Shown here piece after piece: positions 33,217 to 41,588 of a stretch of DNA of 64,000 nucleotides. The stretch lies in assembly GCF_005490985.1 (NCBI RefSeq), contig NZ_CP027869.1:124001-188000 (forward strand), read 5' to 3'. Below the pieces are notes generated by a model. That model worked only from the letters and a program-made list of their open reading frames with translations. It made no database searches and was not told the origin of the DNA. The DNA is from Curtobacterium sp. SGAir0471. GTDB lineage: Bacteria > Actinomycetota > Actinomycetes > Actinomycetales > Microbacteriaceae. The position numbers were made by a program, and so were the translations under genes. Position 1 is the stretch's first letter. Every line of letters begins with the position of its first letter.

Positions 33217-34358
33217 GGTCGGGCGGCTCCCTCGCGGTGGTCGTGGATGGTCACGCCCTGGACGACGCGGTTGACCGTGCCGCCCGGGAACGGGTTGTCC
33301 GGCGTGCACCCGTGCGCGACCGACGTGGCGAGGGCCAGGAGCTGCGCGAAGCCGACGAGGGCGACGCTCCGGAGTGCGTCGTCGAGGCCCGCCAGGTCGT
33401 CGAGCGGGAAGGAGCGCTCGTCGTCCGCGTCGCCGCCGACGGACACGACCCGGACGGCCCCGTCCGCACGGAGTTCACGGAGGATGTCCGCGTCGTACCG
33501 CGCCGTGTACGGGTCGGCCGAGCCGTACACGACCACCAGGGTGTGGGCACCCGCGACGGCCTTCGGACCGTGCCGGAACCCGAGCGGGGTGTCGAAGAAC
33601 GACACGACCCCGCCGGCGGTGAGCTCGAGCAGCTTCAGCGCCGACTCGCGTGCCAGGCCCTGCAGCGCACCGCTGCCCAGGTAGACCACGCGTTCGGTGC
33701 CCTCCGCGAGCGAGGCGATCCGTGCCTCCAGGCCGGCGATCGTCCGGGCCGCGGCGACCAGCGCGCCGGTACCGGCCACGAGCTCCGGCCGGAAGGCCAG
33801 GAGCACGGCCAGCAGCATCGTCGAGAAGCTGGACGTCATCGCGAAGCCGGTGTCGTTCGTCTCCGACGGCATCTCGAGGACGAACGACCCTTCCTTCCCC
33901 CGGTGCTCACGGGCGAGGGCGCCGGCGGGGTCGCACGTGACGACCAGGTGGTGCGTGCCGGGCGCGACGTCGTCGACGACGCGGGTCGCGGCGACGCTCT
34001 CCGGGCTGTTGCCCGAGCGGGCGAAGGAGACCAGGAGCACCCGGCCCGGGGCACCGAGCGACCCGTGCGGGTCGGCGACCACGTCGGTCGTGGCGATCGA
34101 CTCGACGCGACGGCCGAGGTGGCGGCGCAGGTCGACGCTCGCGATGTCCCCGACGAACGCCGAGGTGCCGGCCCCGGTGAGCACGATGCGCAGCTCCGGG
34201 TCGGCGAGCAGCGGCTGCAGGAAGGCGTCCAGCTCGGCGCGGCGGTCGTCGAGCGAGGCCACGAGGCGCTGCCAGCTGTCGGGCTGCTGCAGGATCTCGC
34301 GGTGGGTCGCGGTCTCGTCGGCGCGGACGGGGGCGGGGGCGGGGGCGGAGGTGGTCAC
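33213..34358 (-). CDS. SIS-domain amino-sugar/ketose isomerase, AgaS-like
   Basis: A 381-aa protein with two SIS domains: the first around LTGAGTSAFVGD (about 60) and VSFARSGNSPESVA, the second around YLGSGALQGLARESALKLLEL (about 215). Length and layout match AgaS, which deaminates/isomerises galactosamine-6-phosphate to tagatose-6-phosphate. Glucosamine-type isomerase is an alternative. It overlaps both neighbours by 4 nt, so production is coupled to the kinase and GatZ homologue. Confidence 0.85.
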   Translation of the reverse strand: MTTSAPAPAPVRADETATHREILQQPDSWQRLVASLDDRRAELDAFLQPLLADPELRIVLTGAGTSAFVGDIASVDLRRHLGRRVESIATTDVVADPHGSLGAPGRVLLVSFARSGNSPESVAATRVVDDVAPGTHHLVVTCDPAGALAREHRGKEGSFVLEMPSETNDTGFAMTSSFSTMLLAVLLAFRPELVAGTGALVAAARTIAGLEARIASLAEGTERVVYLGSGALQGLARESALKLLELTAGGVVSFFDTPLGFRHGPKAVAGAHTLVVVYGSADPYTARYDADILRELRADGAVRVVSVGGDADDERSFPLDDLAGLDDALRSVALVGFAQLLALATSVAHGCTPDNPFPGGTVNRVVQGVTIHDHREGAARP

Positions 34359-35686
34359 AGGGACTCCTTGCTGGTGGTGGCGGGGACCGCGTCGGCGACG
34401 CGTGAGCGCGGGGCGACGGCGGCGGAGTAGGGGCGCAGGACGTCACGGACCCGGTCGAGCACGATGTCCTCGGCACGGTTCGGCAGCAGGCCCTCGCGGA
34501 CGCGCTCGTACTGCACGGGCAGGTACTGGCTCAGCAGCGGGAGCGGGATGCCGACCTCGTCGAGGCTGCCCAGGAGCGCCTCCGTCGCGGCGGTGACCTC
34601 CGAGTCCGGCCAGTAGTAGCGCATCCGGTCGCTGTAGCTGTACGTGCGGGCGATGCGCTGCTCGTGCTCGTCGCCCTCGTAGTAGCGCTCCCAGCGACCG
34701 GGCTCGGCGAGCATCCGGCGCTCGACGACACCGCGCAGGTCGGTGGCGGAGCCCTCCGGTACGAGTTCCGACTCCAGGGCGTCGAGGGCGAACAGGCCCT
34801 CGCGGAGGCCGAAGGTCAGACCCGGGCCGACCTTGAGCACCGCCCAGTGGTCGTCGACCAGCGCACGGAGCGCCTCGGGCGTCTGGTAGTCGGTCGAGTG
34901 CGCCTCGTACACCAGCCCGGGCGTCGCCTCGATGACCTCCTGCAGGGCGGCCGTGGCCTCCGGGACGTAGTCGATGACCTGCAGGTGGTCGAACTCCACC
35001 GCCGGCTGCACGACGAGGGCGACGACGCGCGGCCACACGTCGGCGAGCCCGGCACGCTCGAACGCGGCACGGTGCACGTCGAGCGTGCCGACCGCCGCGG
35101 TCGCCGGGGTCGGCTCGAGGTCGTGGAGCGTCTCCTTCGCCCCGCCGGGGGTCGGGACCTCGGTGCCGATGACGTAGACGATGCCGTCGCGGTCGATCCC
35201 GGCGTCCGTCGCGGCGGACTCCGCGGCGGCGAGCAGCACCGCGGCCCGCTCGGCGACGACGGCGTCGGTCAGCGGAGCGGTCTCGCCCTGCAGCGGCATG
35301 CTGCAGTCGAGGTGGATCTTCGTGTAGCCGGCGGCGACGTACGCGCGGACGAGGTCGACGGCGAGCGGCATGGCCTCGGCAGCAGGGCGGTCCTGCCACG
35401 TGTTCGGGCCGAGGTGGTCGCCGCCGAGGATCAACCGCTCGGCCGGGAATCCTTCGGCGTCGGCGAGGTCGAGCACCGCCCTGCGGAAGTCCGCGGGCGT
35501 CATGCCGGTGTAGCCGCCGAACTGGTCGACCTGGTTCGAGGTCGCCTCGACGAGCAGGGGTGCGTCGTCCTCGAGCGCCTGGCGCATCGAGGCCCGCAGC
35601 ACGTAGGGGTTCGCCGAGCAGACCGAGGTGATGCCCTCACCGGATCCGGCACGGTGACGAGCGACGAGCGCAGTGATGGGGTTCAC
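34355..35686 (-). CDS. tagatose-bisphosphate aldolase non-catalytic subunit, GatZ/KbaZ-like
   Basis: A 443-aa protein of the GatZ/KbaZ/AgaZ family: the N-terminal GITSVCSANPYVLRA, GGDHLGPN and IHLDCSMPL blocks are typical. GatZ stabilises the catalytic subunit GatY/KbaY, which is not encoded in this window. First gene of the operon. GTG 35686 is chosen for the CAGGAGAAC Shine-Dalgarno. The promoter region contains a 10+10 inverted repeat shared with the divergent DeoR-family gene. Confidence 0.88.
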   Translation of the reverse strand: MNPITALVARHRAGSGEGITSVCSANPYVLRASMRQALEDDAPLLVEATSNQVDQFGGYTGMTPADFRRAVLDLADAEGFPAERLILGGDHLGPNTWQDRPAAEAMPLAVDLVRAYVAAGYTKIHLDCSMPLQGETAPLTDAVVAERAAVLLAAAESAATDAGIDRDGIVYVIGTEVPTPGGAKETLHDLEPTPATAAVGTLDVHRAAFERAGLADVWPRVVALVVQPAVEFDHLQVIDYVPEATAALQEVIEATPGLVYEAHSTDYQTPEALRALVDDHWAVLKVGPGLTFGLREGLFALDALESELVPEGSATDLRGVVERRMLAEPGRWERYYEGDEHEQRIARTYSYSDRMRYYWPDSEVTAATEALLGSLDEVGIPLPLLSQYLPVQYERVREGLLPNRAEDIVLDRVRDVLRPYSAAVAPRSRVADAVPATTSKESL

Positions 35687-35794
35687 GGGGTTCTCCTGGT
35701 GCGTGCGCCGCGATCGGCGGCGCTGCCGACGCGGCACCGTCCGGCGCCGCGTCCGGTCTCAGTGTCGGCAACGACCGATCACTTCCGCTGCCGT

Positions 35795-35826
35795 AACGAT
35801 CACTCCGGTCATTCGCAGTGATCGTT
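35795..35826. promoter_or_regulatory. DeoR-type operator between gatZ-like and deoR-like genes
   Basis: Perfect 10-bp arms AACGATCACT (35795-35804) and AGTGATCGTT (35817-35826), 12 bp apart. A further half-site CGATCACT lies at 35776-35783. A related site is found before the GH4 gene. Confidence 0.7.
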
Positions 35827-35832
35827 CTGCCG

Positions 35833-35838
35833 CATGAT
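35833..35838 (+). promoter_or_regulatory. -10-like CATGAT of the deoR-type gene
   Basis: CATGAT ends 6 nt before ATG 35845, and the operator arm ends 6 bp upstream of it, a position suited to repression. Confidence 0.4.
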
Positions 35839-35844
35839 GGGTCC

Positions 35845-36633
35845 ATGGACAACGACACCCCGGACGTCGGCCGCAAGCGGCGGGACCGGATGCGGGACAT
35901 CCTCGAGCGGGTGCGCGAGCAGGGGTCGACGACCACGGACGAGCTCATCCGCGCGTGCGGCGTCTCCGCCGCCACCGTCCGGCGCGACCTCAGCGAGCTC
36001 GAGGCGCGCGGGCTCGTCCAGCGCAGCTACGGTCGGGTCGAGGCCGTCGGTGTGCTCCCCGAGCTGCCCGTCGTGATGCGGGCGTCCGAGGCGGACGCCG
36101 CCAAGCGCGCGGTCGGGCGGCTGGCCGCGCGGCTCCTGCCGTCGGGACGCCAGGCCGTCGCCGTGAGCGGGGGGACCACGACGATGGAGGTCGTCCGGGC
36201 GCTCGGCGACCGGAACGGCCTGACCGTCATCACGAACGCCGTCACCATCGCGCTGGAGGTCTCGCGCAGCCCCCGGGTCAAGACGATCCTGACCGGCGGG
36301 ACCCTCCGCGCCACCTCGCTCGAGGCGGTCGGCCCCCTGGCCGAGGCGGCGTTCTCGGCCTTCAAGGTGACGACGGCGTTCCTCGGCACGGACGGCATCA
36401 GCGCCGCGGGCGGCGTCACGACCCACGACGACACCGAGGCGCGGACGAACGGCGTGATGGTGACGCACGCCGACCGGGTGGTCGTCGTGTGCGACGGGTC
36501 GAAGGTCGGCCGGCAGACGATGGCGCGGATGGCCGACATCGGCGACGTGTCCGTCCTGGTGACCGACGAGCACGCCCCGCGGGAGGCGCTCGAGCAGATC
36601 GCGGCGGCCGGGGTCGAGGTCCTCATCGCCTGA
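35845..36633 (+). CDS. DeoR/GlpR-family sugar regulator (galactosamine/galactoside locus)
   Basis: A 262-aa regulator. An N-terminal winged helix (TTTDELIRACGVSAATVRRDLSELEARGLV, about 25-55) is followed by a DeoR sensor domain with the GGTTTMEVV and FLGTDGIS blocks that bind sugar phosphates. It lies divergent to the gatZ-like operon and directly upstream of the GH4/ABC operon; candidate operators flank it on both sides. ATG 35845 is preceded by CATGAT at 6 nt (leaderless-type). Confidence 0.9.
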   Translation: MDNDTPDVGRKRRDRMRDILERVREQGSTTTDELIRACGVSAATVRRDLSELEARGLVQRSYGRVEAVGVLPELPVVMRASEADAAKRAVGRLAARLLPSGRQAVAVSGGTTTMEVVRALGDRNGLTVITNAVTIALEVSRSPRVKTILTGGTLRATSLEAVGPLAEAAFSAFKVTTAFLGTDGISAAGGVTTHDDTEARTNGVMVTHADRVVVVCDGSKVGRQTMARMADIGDVSVLVTDEHAPREALEQIAAAGVEVLIA

Positions 36634-36646
36634 GCGCTGCATGCCG

Positions 36647-36668
36647 AACGCTCACTCCTGGTGTGCGT
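36647..36668. promoter_or_regulatory. candidate DeoR-type operator before GH4 gene
   Basis: AACGCTCACT (36647-36656) differs from the arm AACGATCACT at 35795 in one base, and is followed by the imperfect inverse GGTGTGCGTT. A half-site GTGATCGT lies at about 36685-36692, and a -10-like TACGGT at 36706-36711. Confidence 0.5.
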
Positions 36669-36812
36669 TTCCAGCCGCCTCGTGGTGATCGTGTGGCGTG
36701 CCCCCTACGGTGAAGCCGTCCGGGGAGCCCAGTCGGTCGCGGTCCGCAGCCGCCCGACACCACGGCGCCAGAGATCCGCTCGAGGCGGGGCACCCGGAGA
36801 TCAGGACGAGCC

Positions 36813-38174
36813 ATGCTCCCCTCCTCGCGGTCCGCCGTCGCACCCGCTGTCGGGCACGCTCCCCGCATCGTGTTCGTCGGCGCCGGCAGCGTCGTCTTCA
36901 CCCGACAGCTGCTCGCCGACCTGCTCCGCTACGACGACCTCCCCCAGCTGGACCTCCGGCTGTTCGACGTCGACGAGCGCCGCCTCGCCGTCGCCGAGGC
37001 CACCGCGCACCAGGTGAGCGAGCGCCTCGGGCGTCCGGTCACCGTCACCGCGACGACCGACCGCCGCCGTGCCCTGGCCGACGCCGACTTCGTCGTCGAC
37101 ATGGTGCAGATCGGCGGGATCGCCGCGACCCGCACGGACCTCGAGATCCCGGAGCGGTACGGCCTGCACCAGACGATCGGTGACACCACGGGTGTCGGCG
37201 GCGTGTTCCGGGCGCTCCGGACCTTCCCGTTCCTCACCGAGCTGACCGCGGACATGCGCGAGGTCGCCCCGGGCGCGGTCCTGCTCAACTACACGAACCC
37301 GATGGCGATGAACATCTGGTGGGCGAACACCGTCGCGCCGGACATCACCGCGCTCGGGCTCTGCCACAGCGTCTACTGGACCGCGCACGACCTCGCCGAG
37401 CTCGTCGGCCTCGACGTCGAGCAGACCCGGTTCCGCGCGGCGGGCGTCAACCACCAGTCGTGGCTGCTCGAGTGGACGCACGAGGGCGAGGACCTCTACC
37501 CCCGGCTCCGCGAGCGCATCCGGCAGGACCCCGAACTCGAACGCCGGGTCCGGGTGGAGATGTACAAGCGGATCGGCTTCTACCCGACGGAGACGAGCGA
37601 GCACTCGTCGGAGTACCTGTCGTGGTTCCTCCGGTCTCCCGAGCAGGTCGACCGCTTCCGCCTGCGTCCGCTCGAGTACGTCGGCATCTCCGAGGACAAC
37701 GTCGCGGAGTTCGAGGCGGCCGAGCGTGACCTGGCGGCCGGTCGACCCGTGCAGCTCGAGGAGGGCGCGTCGGAGTACGCCCCGCAGGTCGTCCACTCCC
37801 TGGTGACCGGCACCGAGCGCGAGATCCACGCGAACGTGCCGAACACCGGACTGATCGACAACCTCCCGGCGGGCTGCGTCGTCGAGGTCCCGACCACGGT
37901 CGGCGCCGGCGGCATCGCCCCGATCCCGATGGGGGCGCTCCCCGTGCAGGCCGCGGCGCTGAACCGCTCGTACGTCTCCGTGAACGAGCTCACGGTGCAC
38001 GCCGCACGGACGGGTGACCCCGTCGCGATCCGGCAGGCCGTGCTCATGGACCCGAACGCGTCCTCGACGCTCACGCCGGAGCAGATCTGGGAGCTGTGCG
38101 ACGAGCTGGTGGTCGCGCACGGCGACCTGCTGCCCGAGCCGCTCCGGGTGACGGTCCCCGCACGCGGCATCTGA
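36813..38174 (+). CDS. alpha-galactosidase, glycoside hydrolase family 4
   Basis: A 453-aa NAD- and metal-dependent GH4 enzyme, mechanistically distinct from the GH36-like enzyme at 30693. The Rossmann motif IVFVGAGSVVFTRQLL is at about 19-34. The metal ligands are C184-H185 (LCHSVYWT, MelA-type) and H214 (GVNHQSW). MelA-type sequence suggests unphosphorylated alpha-galactosides as substrate. It is the first gene of an operon with a sugar ABC transporter. Confidence 0.92.
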   Translation: MLPSSRSAVAPAVGHAPRIVFVGAGSVVFTRQLLADLLRYDDLPQLDLRLFDVDERRLAVAEATAHQVSERLGRPVTVTATTDRRRALADADFVVDMVQIGGIAATRTDLEIPERYGLHQTIGDTTGVGGVFRALRTFPFLTELTADMREVAPGAVLLNYTNPMAMNIWWANTVAPDITALGLCHSVYWTAHDLAELVGLDVEQTRFRAAGVNHQSWLLEWTHEGEDLYPRLRERIRQDPELERRVRVEMYKRIGFYPTETSEHSSEYLSWFLRSPEQVDRFRLRPLEYVGISEDNVAEFEAAERDLAAGRPVQLEEGASEYAPQVVHSLVTGTEREIHANVPNTGLIDNLPAGCVVEVPTTVGAGGIAPIPMGALPVQAAALNRSYVSVNELTVHAARTGDPVAIRQAVLMDPNASSTLTPEQIWELCDELVVAHGDLLPEPLRVTVPARGI

Positions 38175-38221
38175 CCCGGCCGATCGCCGACGACGCACCA
38201 CTGACGACGAAGGAGTCCGCA

Positions 38222-39544
38222 GTGACACGCACCAGGACACGCACCAGCAGCACCACCCGCACGGCGCTCGCCGTCGCGATCGCGGTCGCCGCCACGGTCC
38301 TCACCGGCTGTGCCCCGCAGGGCGCAACCGTCCTCGACACCGCGGCGCCCGTCCGCCTCACCATGTGGTCGGGCCAGAGCGACGAGGCGGCCAAGCTCCT
38401 GCAGGGGCTCGTCGACGAGTACGAGGACGAGCACCCGAACGTGACGATCGACATGTCCTCCGGGGCGTCGTCGACCGACGAACTGCTGCAGAAGCTCGCG
38501 GCGTCGTTCGCCGGGAACGACTCCCCGGACATCTCGTACACCTTCGGGTCGTGGGCGAGCCAGCTCGAGCGCTCCGGACGGACGCTCGACCTGCGCGCCG
38601 AGGCCGAGGACCCGGACACCCGCTGGGACGAGTTCTCCCCGGCGGCCCGCGGGACCGCACAGCCGACCGGCAAGAAGGTGATCGGCTTCCCCGCGGTCGT
38701 CGACAACATCTCGCTCTTCTACAACAAGACGGTGTTCGACGCCGCGGGCGAGCCCTACCCGACCGCGGACTGGGACTGGTCCGACTTCCGGCGGGCCGCC
38801 AAGGCGTTGACGGACCGGGACAGCCAGACCTTCGGGTACGGCTACTCGGTGTCCGGCAGCGAGGAGACCACCTGGCAGATGTGGCCCCACCTCTGGCAGA
38901 ACGGCGGCTCGATCCTGTCCGAGGACGGCGAGCACGCCGCCTTCGACTCGGAGGCCGGCGTCGACGCGCTGACGTTCATGCGGTCGATGGCCGTCACGGA
39001 CCGGAGCGTCTACCTCGACCAGACGGACACGAAGTCCGCGCAGCTGTTCGAGAGCGACCGCATCGGCATGATCACCTCCGGCCCGTGGGAGCTCTCGGCC
39101 CTGAAGACCGCGGGCACCTCGTACGGCGTCGTGCGGCTCCCGGGGACGGACGGCGACCACCAGACGGTGTCCGGGCCAGACCTCTGGACCCTGTTCGACA
39201 ACCACGACGTGAACCGGTCGTACTGGGCGAAGGACTTCACGAAGTGGCTGACCTCGCCCGAACAGGACGAGCGGTTCAACGTCGCGGTCGGCAACCTGCC
39301 GCTGCGGTCGAGCGAGGCCGACAGCCCGGCCTTCCGCGAGCAGGTCGCCGCCCTGCCCGGGCTCGACGTCATCCAGGCGAACTCCGCCGAGGCGAAGCAG
39401 GTCCGCCCGACCCTGCCCGGCTACAACGGCCTGTCCGAGGCGTTCGGTGACGCGGTGTCCCGCGTGCTCCAGGGCGAGGGCGAACCGGCCGAGGCACTCC
39501 GGCAGGCGACCGTCGCCGCCGACAAGGCACTCCGTCAGGGCTAG
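38222..39544 (+). CDS. sugar ABC transporter substrate-binding lipoprotein
   Basis: A 440-aa family 1 solute-binding protein. A signal peptide with lipobox LTGC (C30) attaches it to the membrane. The mature start VRLTMWSGQSDEAAKLL and later WDWSDFRRAAKAL and FYNKTVFD blocks are typical of maltose/raffinose-type binders. AAGGAG precedes GTG 38222. Together with the next two genes it probably brings in the alpha-galactosides cleaved by the GH4 enzyme. Confidence 0.92.
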   Translation: MTRTRTRTSSTTRTALAVAIAVAATVLTGCAPQGATVLDTAAPVRLTMWSGQSDEAAKLLQGLVDEYEDEHPNVTIDMSSGASSTDELLQKLAASFAGNDSPDISYTFGSWASQLERSGRTLDLRAEAEDPDTRWDEFSPAARGTAQPTGKKVIGFPAVVDNISLFYNKTVFDAAGEPYPTADWDWSDFRRAAKALTDRDSQTFGYGYSVSGSEETTWQMWPHLWQNGGSILSEDGEHAAFDSEAGVDALTFMRSMAVTDRSVYLDQTDTKSAQLFESDRIGMITSGPWELSALKTAGTSYGVVRLPGTDGDHQTVSGPDLWTLFDNHDVNRSYWAKDFTKWLTSPEQDERFNVAVGNLPLRSSEADSPAFREQVAALPGLDVIQANSAEAKQVRPTLPGYNGLSEAFGDAVSRVLQGEGEPAEALRQATVAADKALRQG

Positions 39545-39553
39545 GAGGCCCCC

Positions 39554-40504
39554 GTGACCACTCCCGCACTCCGCACCCGTCCGACCACCGACACCGAGCC
39601 GCCGCGACCCGAGCGCCGACGTCGGCCCGCCGCCGCCCGCGAGGGCCTCGCTGGCTGGGGCTTCGTCGCCCCGGCCCTGGCGGTCGTGCTCGGCCTCACG
39701 ATCTTCCCCGGCGTCTGGGCGCTCGTGCTGTCGTTCCAGCGCTGGGACGGCTTCAGCCCGCCGTCCTTCGCCGGCATCGAGAACTACCAGGACCTGGCGA
39801 CCGACGCGAGCGCGCTCGCGGCTGCCGTGCACACCCTGCTCTACACGGTGCTCTTCGTCCCCGCGTCCCTGCTGCTCGGACTCGCCCTGGCCGTCGCCCT
39901 GAACCGGCGCATCCGGTTCATCGGGCTGTACCGCACGGCGATCTTCGTGCCGTTCGTGGCGTCCGCCGCCGCGACCGGCATCCTGACCACCTACCTGTTC
40001 AGCCCGCAGTTCGGCATCGTGAACAACGTCCTGCGCGTGCTGCACGTCCCACCGCAGGGGTGGCTGGAGGACCGCTCCGAGGCGATGGTCGTCATCGTCA
40101 TCATGTCCCTGTGGGGGCAGGCGGCCTTCACGACCGTGATCTACCTCGCAGCGCTGCAGGACGTCCCGGGCGACGTGCTCGAGGCGGCGCGCATCGACGG
40201 TGCGAACAACTGGCAGACGTTCTGGCGCGTGGTGTGGCCGCAGCTGGCACCGGTCACCGCGTTCGTCGGGATCTACCAGACCCTGCAGGCCGTGCAGCTC
40301 TTCGACCTCGTCTACGCGACCACCCGTGGTGGACCCCTCGACGCGACGCAGACGATCGTCTACTACCTGTGGAAGACGGCCTTCCAGAACCTGCAGTTCG
40401 GTTACGGGTCGGCCATCGCCTACGGCATGTTCTTCGTCACCCTCACCGCGACCGTGATCGTCACGGTCGTGCAGCGCCGAGCCGGAAGGAAGGCGTCCCG
40501 ATGA
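39554..40504 (+). CDS. sugar ABC transporter permease (MalF/UgpA-like)
   Basis: A 316-aa permease with six TM helices and the EAA loop LEAARIDGANNWQTFWRVVWPQL (about 210) that contacts the ATPase. AGGAGGC precedes GTG 39554, 9 nt after the binding-protein gene. It overlaps the next permease by 4 nt. No ATPase gene is adjacent. Confidence 0.93.
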   Translation: MTTPALRTRPTTDTEPPRPERRRRPAAAREGLAGWGFVAPALAVVLGLTIFPGVWALVLSFQRWDGFSPPSFAGIENYQDLATDASALAAAVHTLLYTVLFVPASLLLGLALAVALNRRIRFIGLYRTAIFVPFVASAAATGILTTYLFSPQFGIVNNVLRVLHVPPQGWLEDRSEAMVVIVIMSLWGQAAFTTVIYLAALQDVPGDVLEAARIDGANNWQTFWRVVWPQLAPVTAFVGIYQTLQAVQLFDLVYATTRGGPLDATQTIVYYLWKTAFQNLQFGYGSAIAYGMFFVTLTATVIVTVVQRRAGRKASR

Positions 40505-41403
40505 CCGTCGAGACCCGCGTACTCGAGACCCCGAACCGGCCGGCCGCCGTCGCGGCTCCCGCCGCGCGCACGGCGCCCCGCCGCCGACGTCGGTTGCCGT
40601 TCAGTCCGTGGCACCTCCTGCTGGCTCCGGTGGCGCTCCTGTTCCTGCTGCCGTTCGTCGAGATGTTCCTCACCTCGCTCGAGCCGGCGTCGGAGATCAA
40701 CAAGTTCCCGCCGTCGTTCCTGCCGACGCAGTTCACCTTCTCGGGCTACTCGCGTCTGTTCGCGGAGTCGGACATCCTGCACTGGCTCCTCAACACGGTC
40801 ATCGTGTCGGCGTCGGCGATCGTCTCGCACCTCGTGCTGTGCTCGCTGGCCGGCTACGGGTTCGCGCGGCTGCGGTTCCCGGGACGGACGTTCGGCTTCC
40901 TGGCGATCCTCGCGACGATCATGATCCCGTCGCAGCTGCTCATGATCCCGACCTACGTGATGTTCGCCCGGCTGCACCTCGTGGACAGCCTCGGTGCGGC
41001 GATCGTGCCGTGGCTCGCGTCGGCGTTCGGCATCTTCCTCATGCGGCAGTTCTTCCTGTCGCTGCCCGCCGAACTCGAGGAGGCCGGCCAGATCGACGGC
41101 TGCACCCGCCTGCAGGTGTTCTTCCGGATCGTCCTGCCGCTCGCCCGACCGGCGCTCGCGACGCTCGCGATCTTCACCCTGCTCGGGTCCTGGAACGACC
41201 TGGTCTGGCCGCTCGTCGCGATCAACGACGCGGACTCGTTCACGCTGCAGCTCGGTCTGACCAACTTCCAGGGGGCACGGCGGACCGACTGGTCGCTGCT
41301 GATGGCCGGCAACGTGGTCGCGACGCTGCCGCTCATCCTGCTGTTCCTGGTGGCGCAGAAGCAGTTCGTCGCGACGATGGCGTCGGCCGGCCTGAAGGGC
41401 TGA
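40501..41403 (+). CDS. sugar ABC transporter permease (MalG-like)
   Basis: A 300-aa permease with six TM helices and the EAA loop ELEEAGQIDGCTRLQVFFRIVLPL (about 200). It starts at ATG 40501 overlapping the previous stop. It is the last gene of the GH4 operon, followed 15 nt later by palindrome copy 5. Confidence 0.93.
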   Translation: MTVETRVLETPNRPAAVAAPAARTAPRRRRRLPFSPWHLLLAPVALLFLLPFVEMFLTSLEPASEINKFPPSFLPTQFTFSGYSRLFAESDILHWLLNTVIVSASAIVSHLVLCSLAGYGFARLRFPGRTFGFLAILATIMIPSQLLMIPTYVMFARLHLVDSLGAAIVPWLASAFGIFLMRQFFLSLPAELEEAGQIDGCTRLQVFFRIVLPLARPALATLAIFTLLGSWNDLVWPLVAINDADSFTLQLGLTNFQGARRTDWSLLMAGNVVATLPLILLFLVAQKQFVATMASAGLKG

Positions 41404-41417
41404 AGCGGGTCGCAGCA

Positions 41418-41457
41418 GACGGGAGGCACGGTGCCCACGGGCCCCGTGCCTCCCGTC
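41418..41457. repeat. dispersed palindrome, copy 5
   Basis: Arms GACGGGAGGCACGG (41418-41431) and complement (41444-41457). It carries the A-T variant GGCACGG/CCGTGCC of the family, and the centre is altered. It lies 15 nt after a stop codon. Confidence 0.9.
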
Positions 41458-41471
41458 GTGCGTGCGGTCGG

Positions 41472-41516
41472 CCTGGAGGCGAGGGGCGGTCCCGCACCGT
41501 GCCTCCCGTCCGGGCG
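41472..41516. repeat. degenerate second palindrome copy
   Basis: The right arm (GCACCGTGCCTCCCGTCCGG, about 41493-41512) keeps the family sequence, while the left arm (GGAGGCGAGGGGCGG) has drifted. It lies directly behind copy 5. Confidence 0.65.
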
Positions 41517-41533
41517 CTCACCGGGCACGACGG

Positions 41534-41560
41534 AGCGCCCCTCGGATCCCGAGGGGCGCT
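41534..41560. terminator. terminator hairpin between convergent ABC operons
   Basis: 12-bp arms AGCGCCCCTCGG (41534-41545) and complement (41549-41560) with a 3-nt loop, between two convergent operons. Confidence 0.75.
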
Positions 41561-41588
41561 GTCGTCCGGTGGCCGTCCCGGCCACCGC

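Noticed and set aside
41534..41560. Member of the dispersed palindrome family
   Set aside because: The stem AGCGCCCCTCGG is unrelated in sequence to the family arm, so it is listed as an ordinary terminator.
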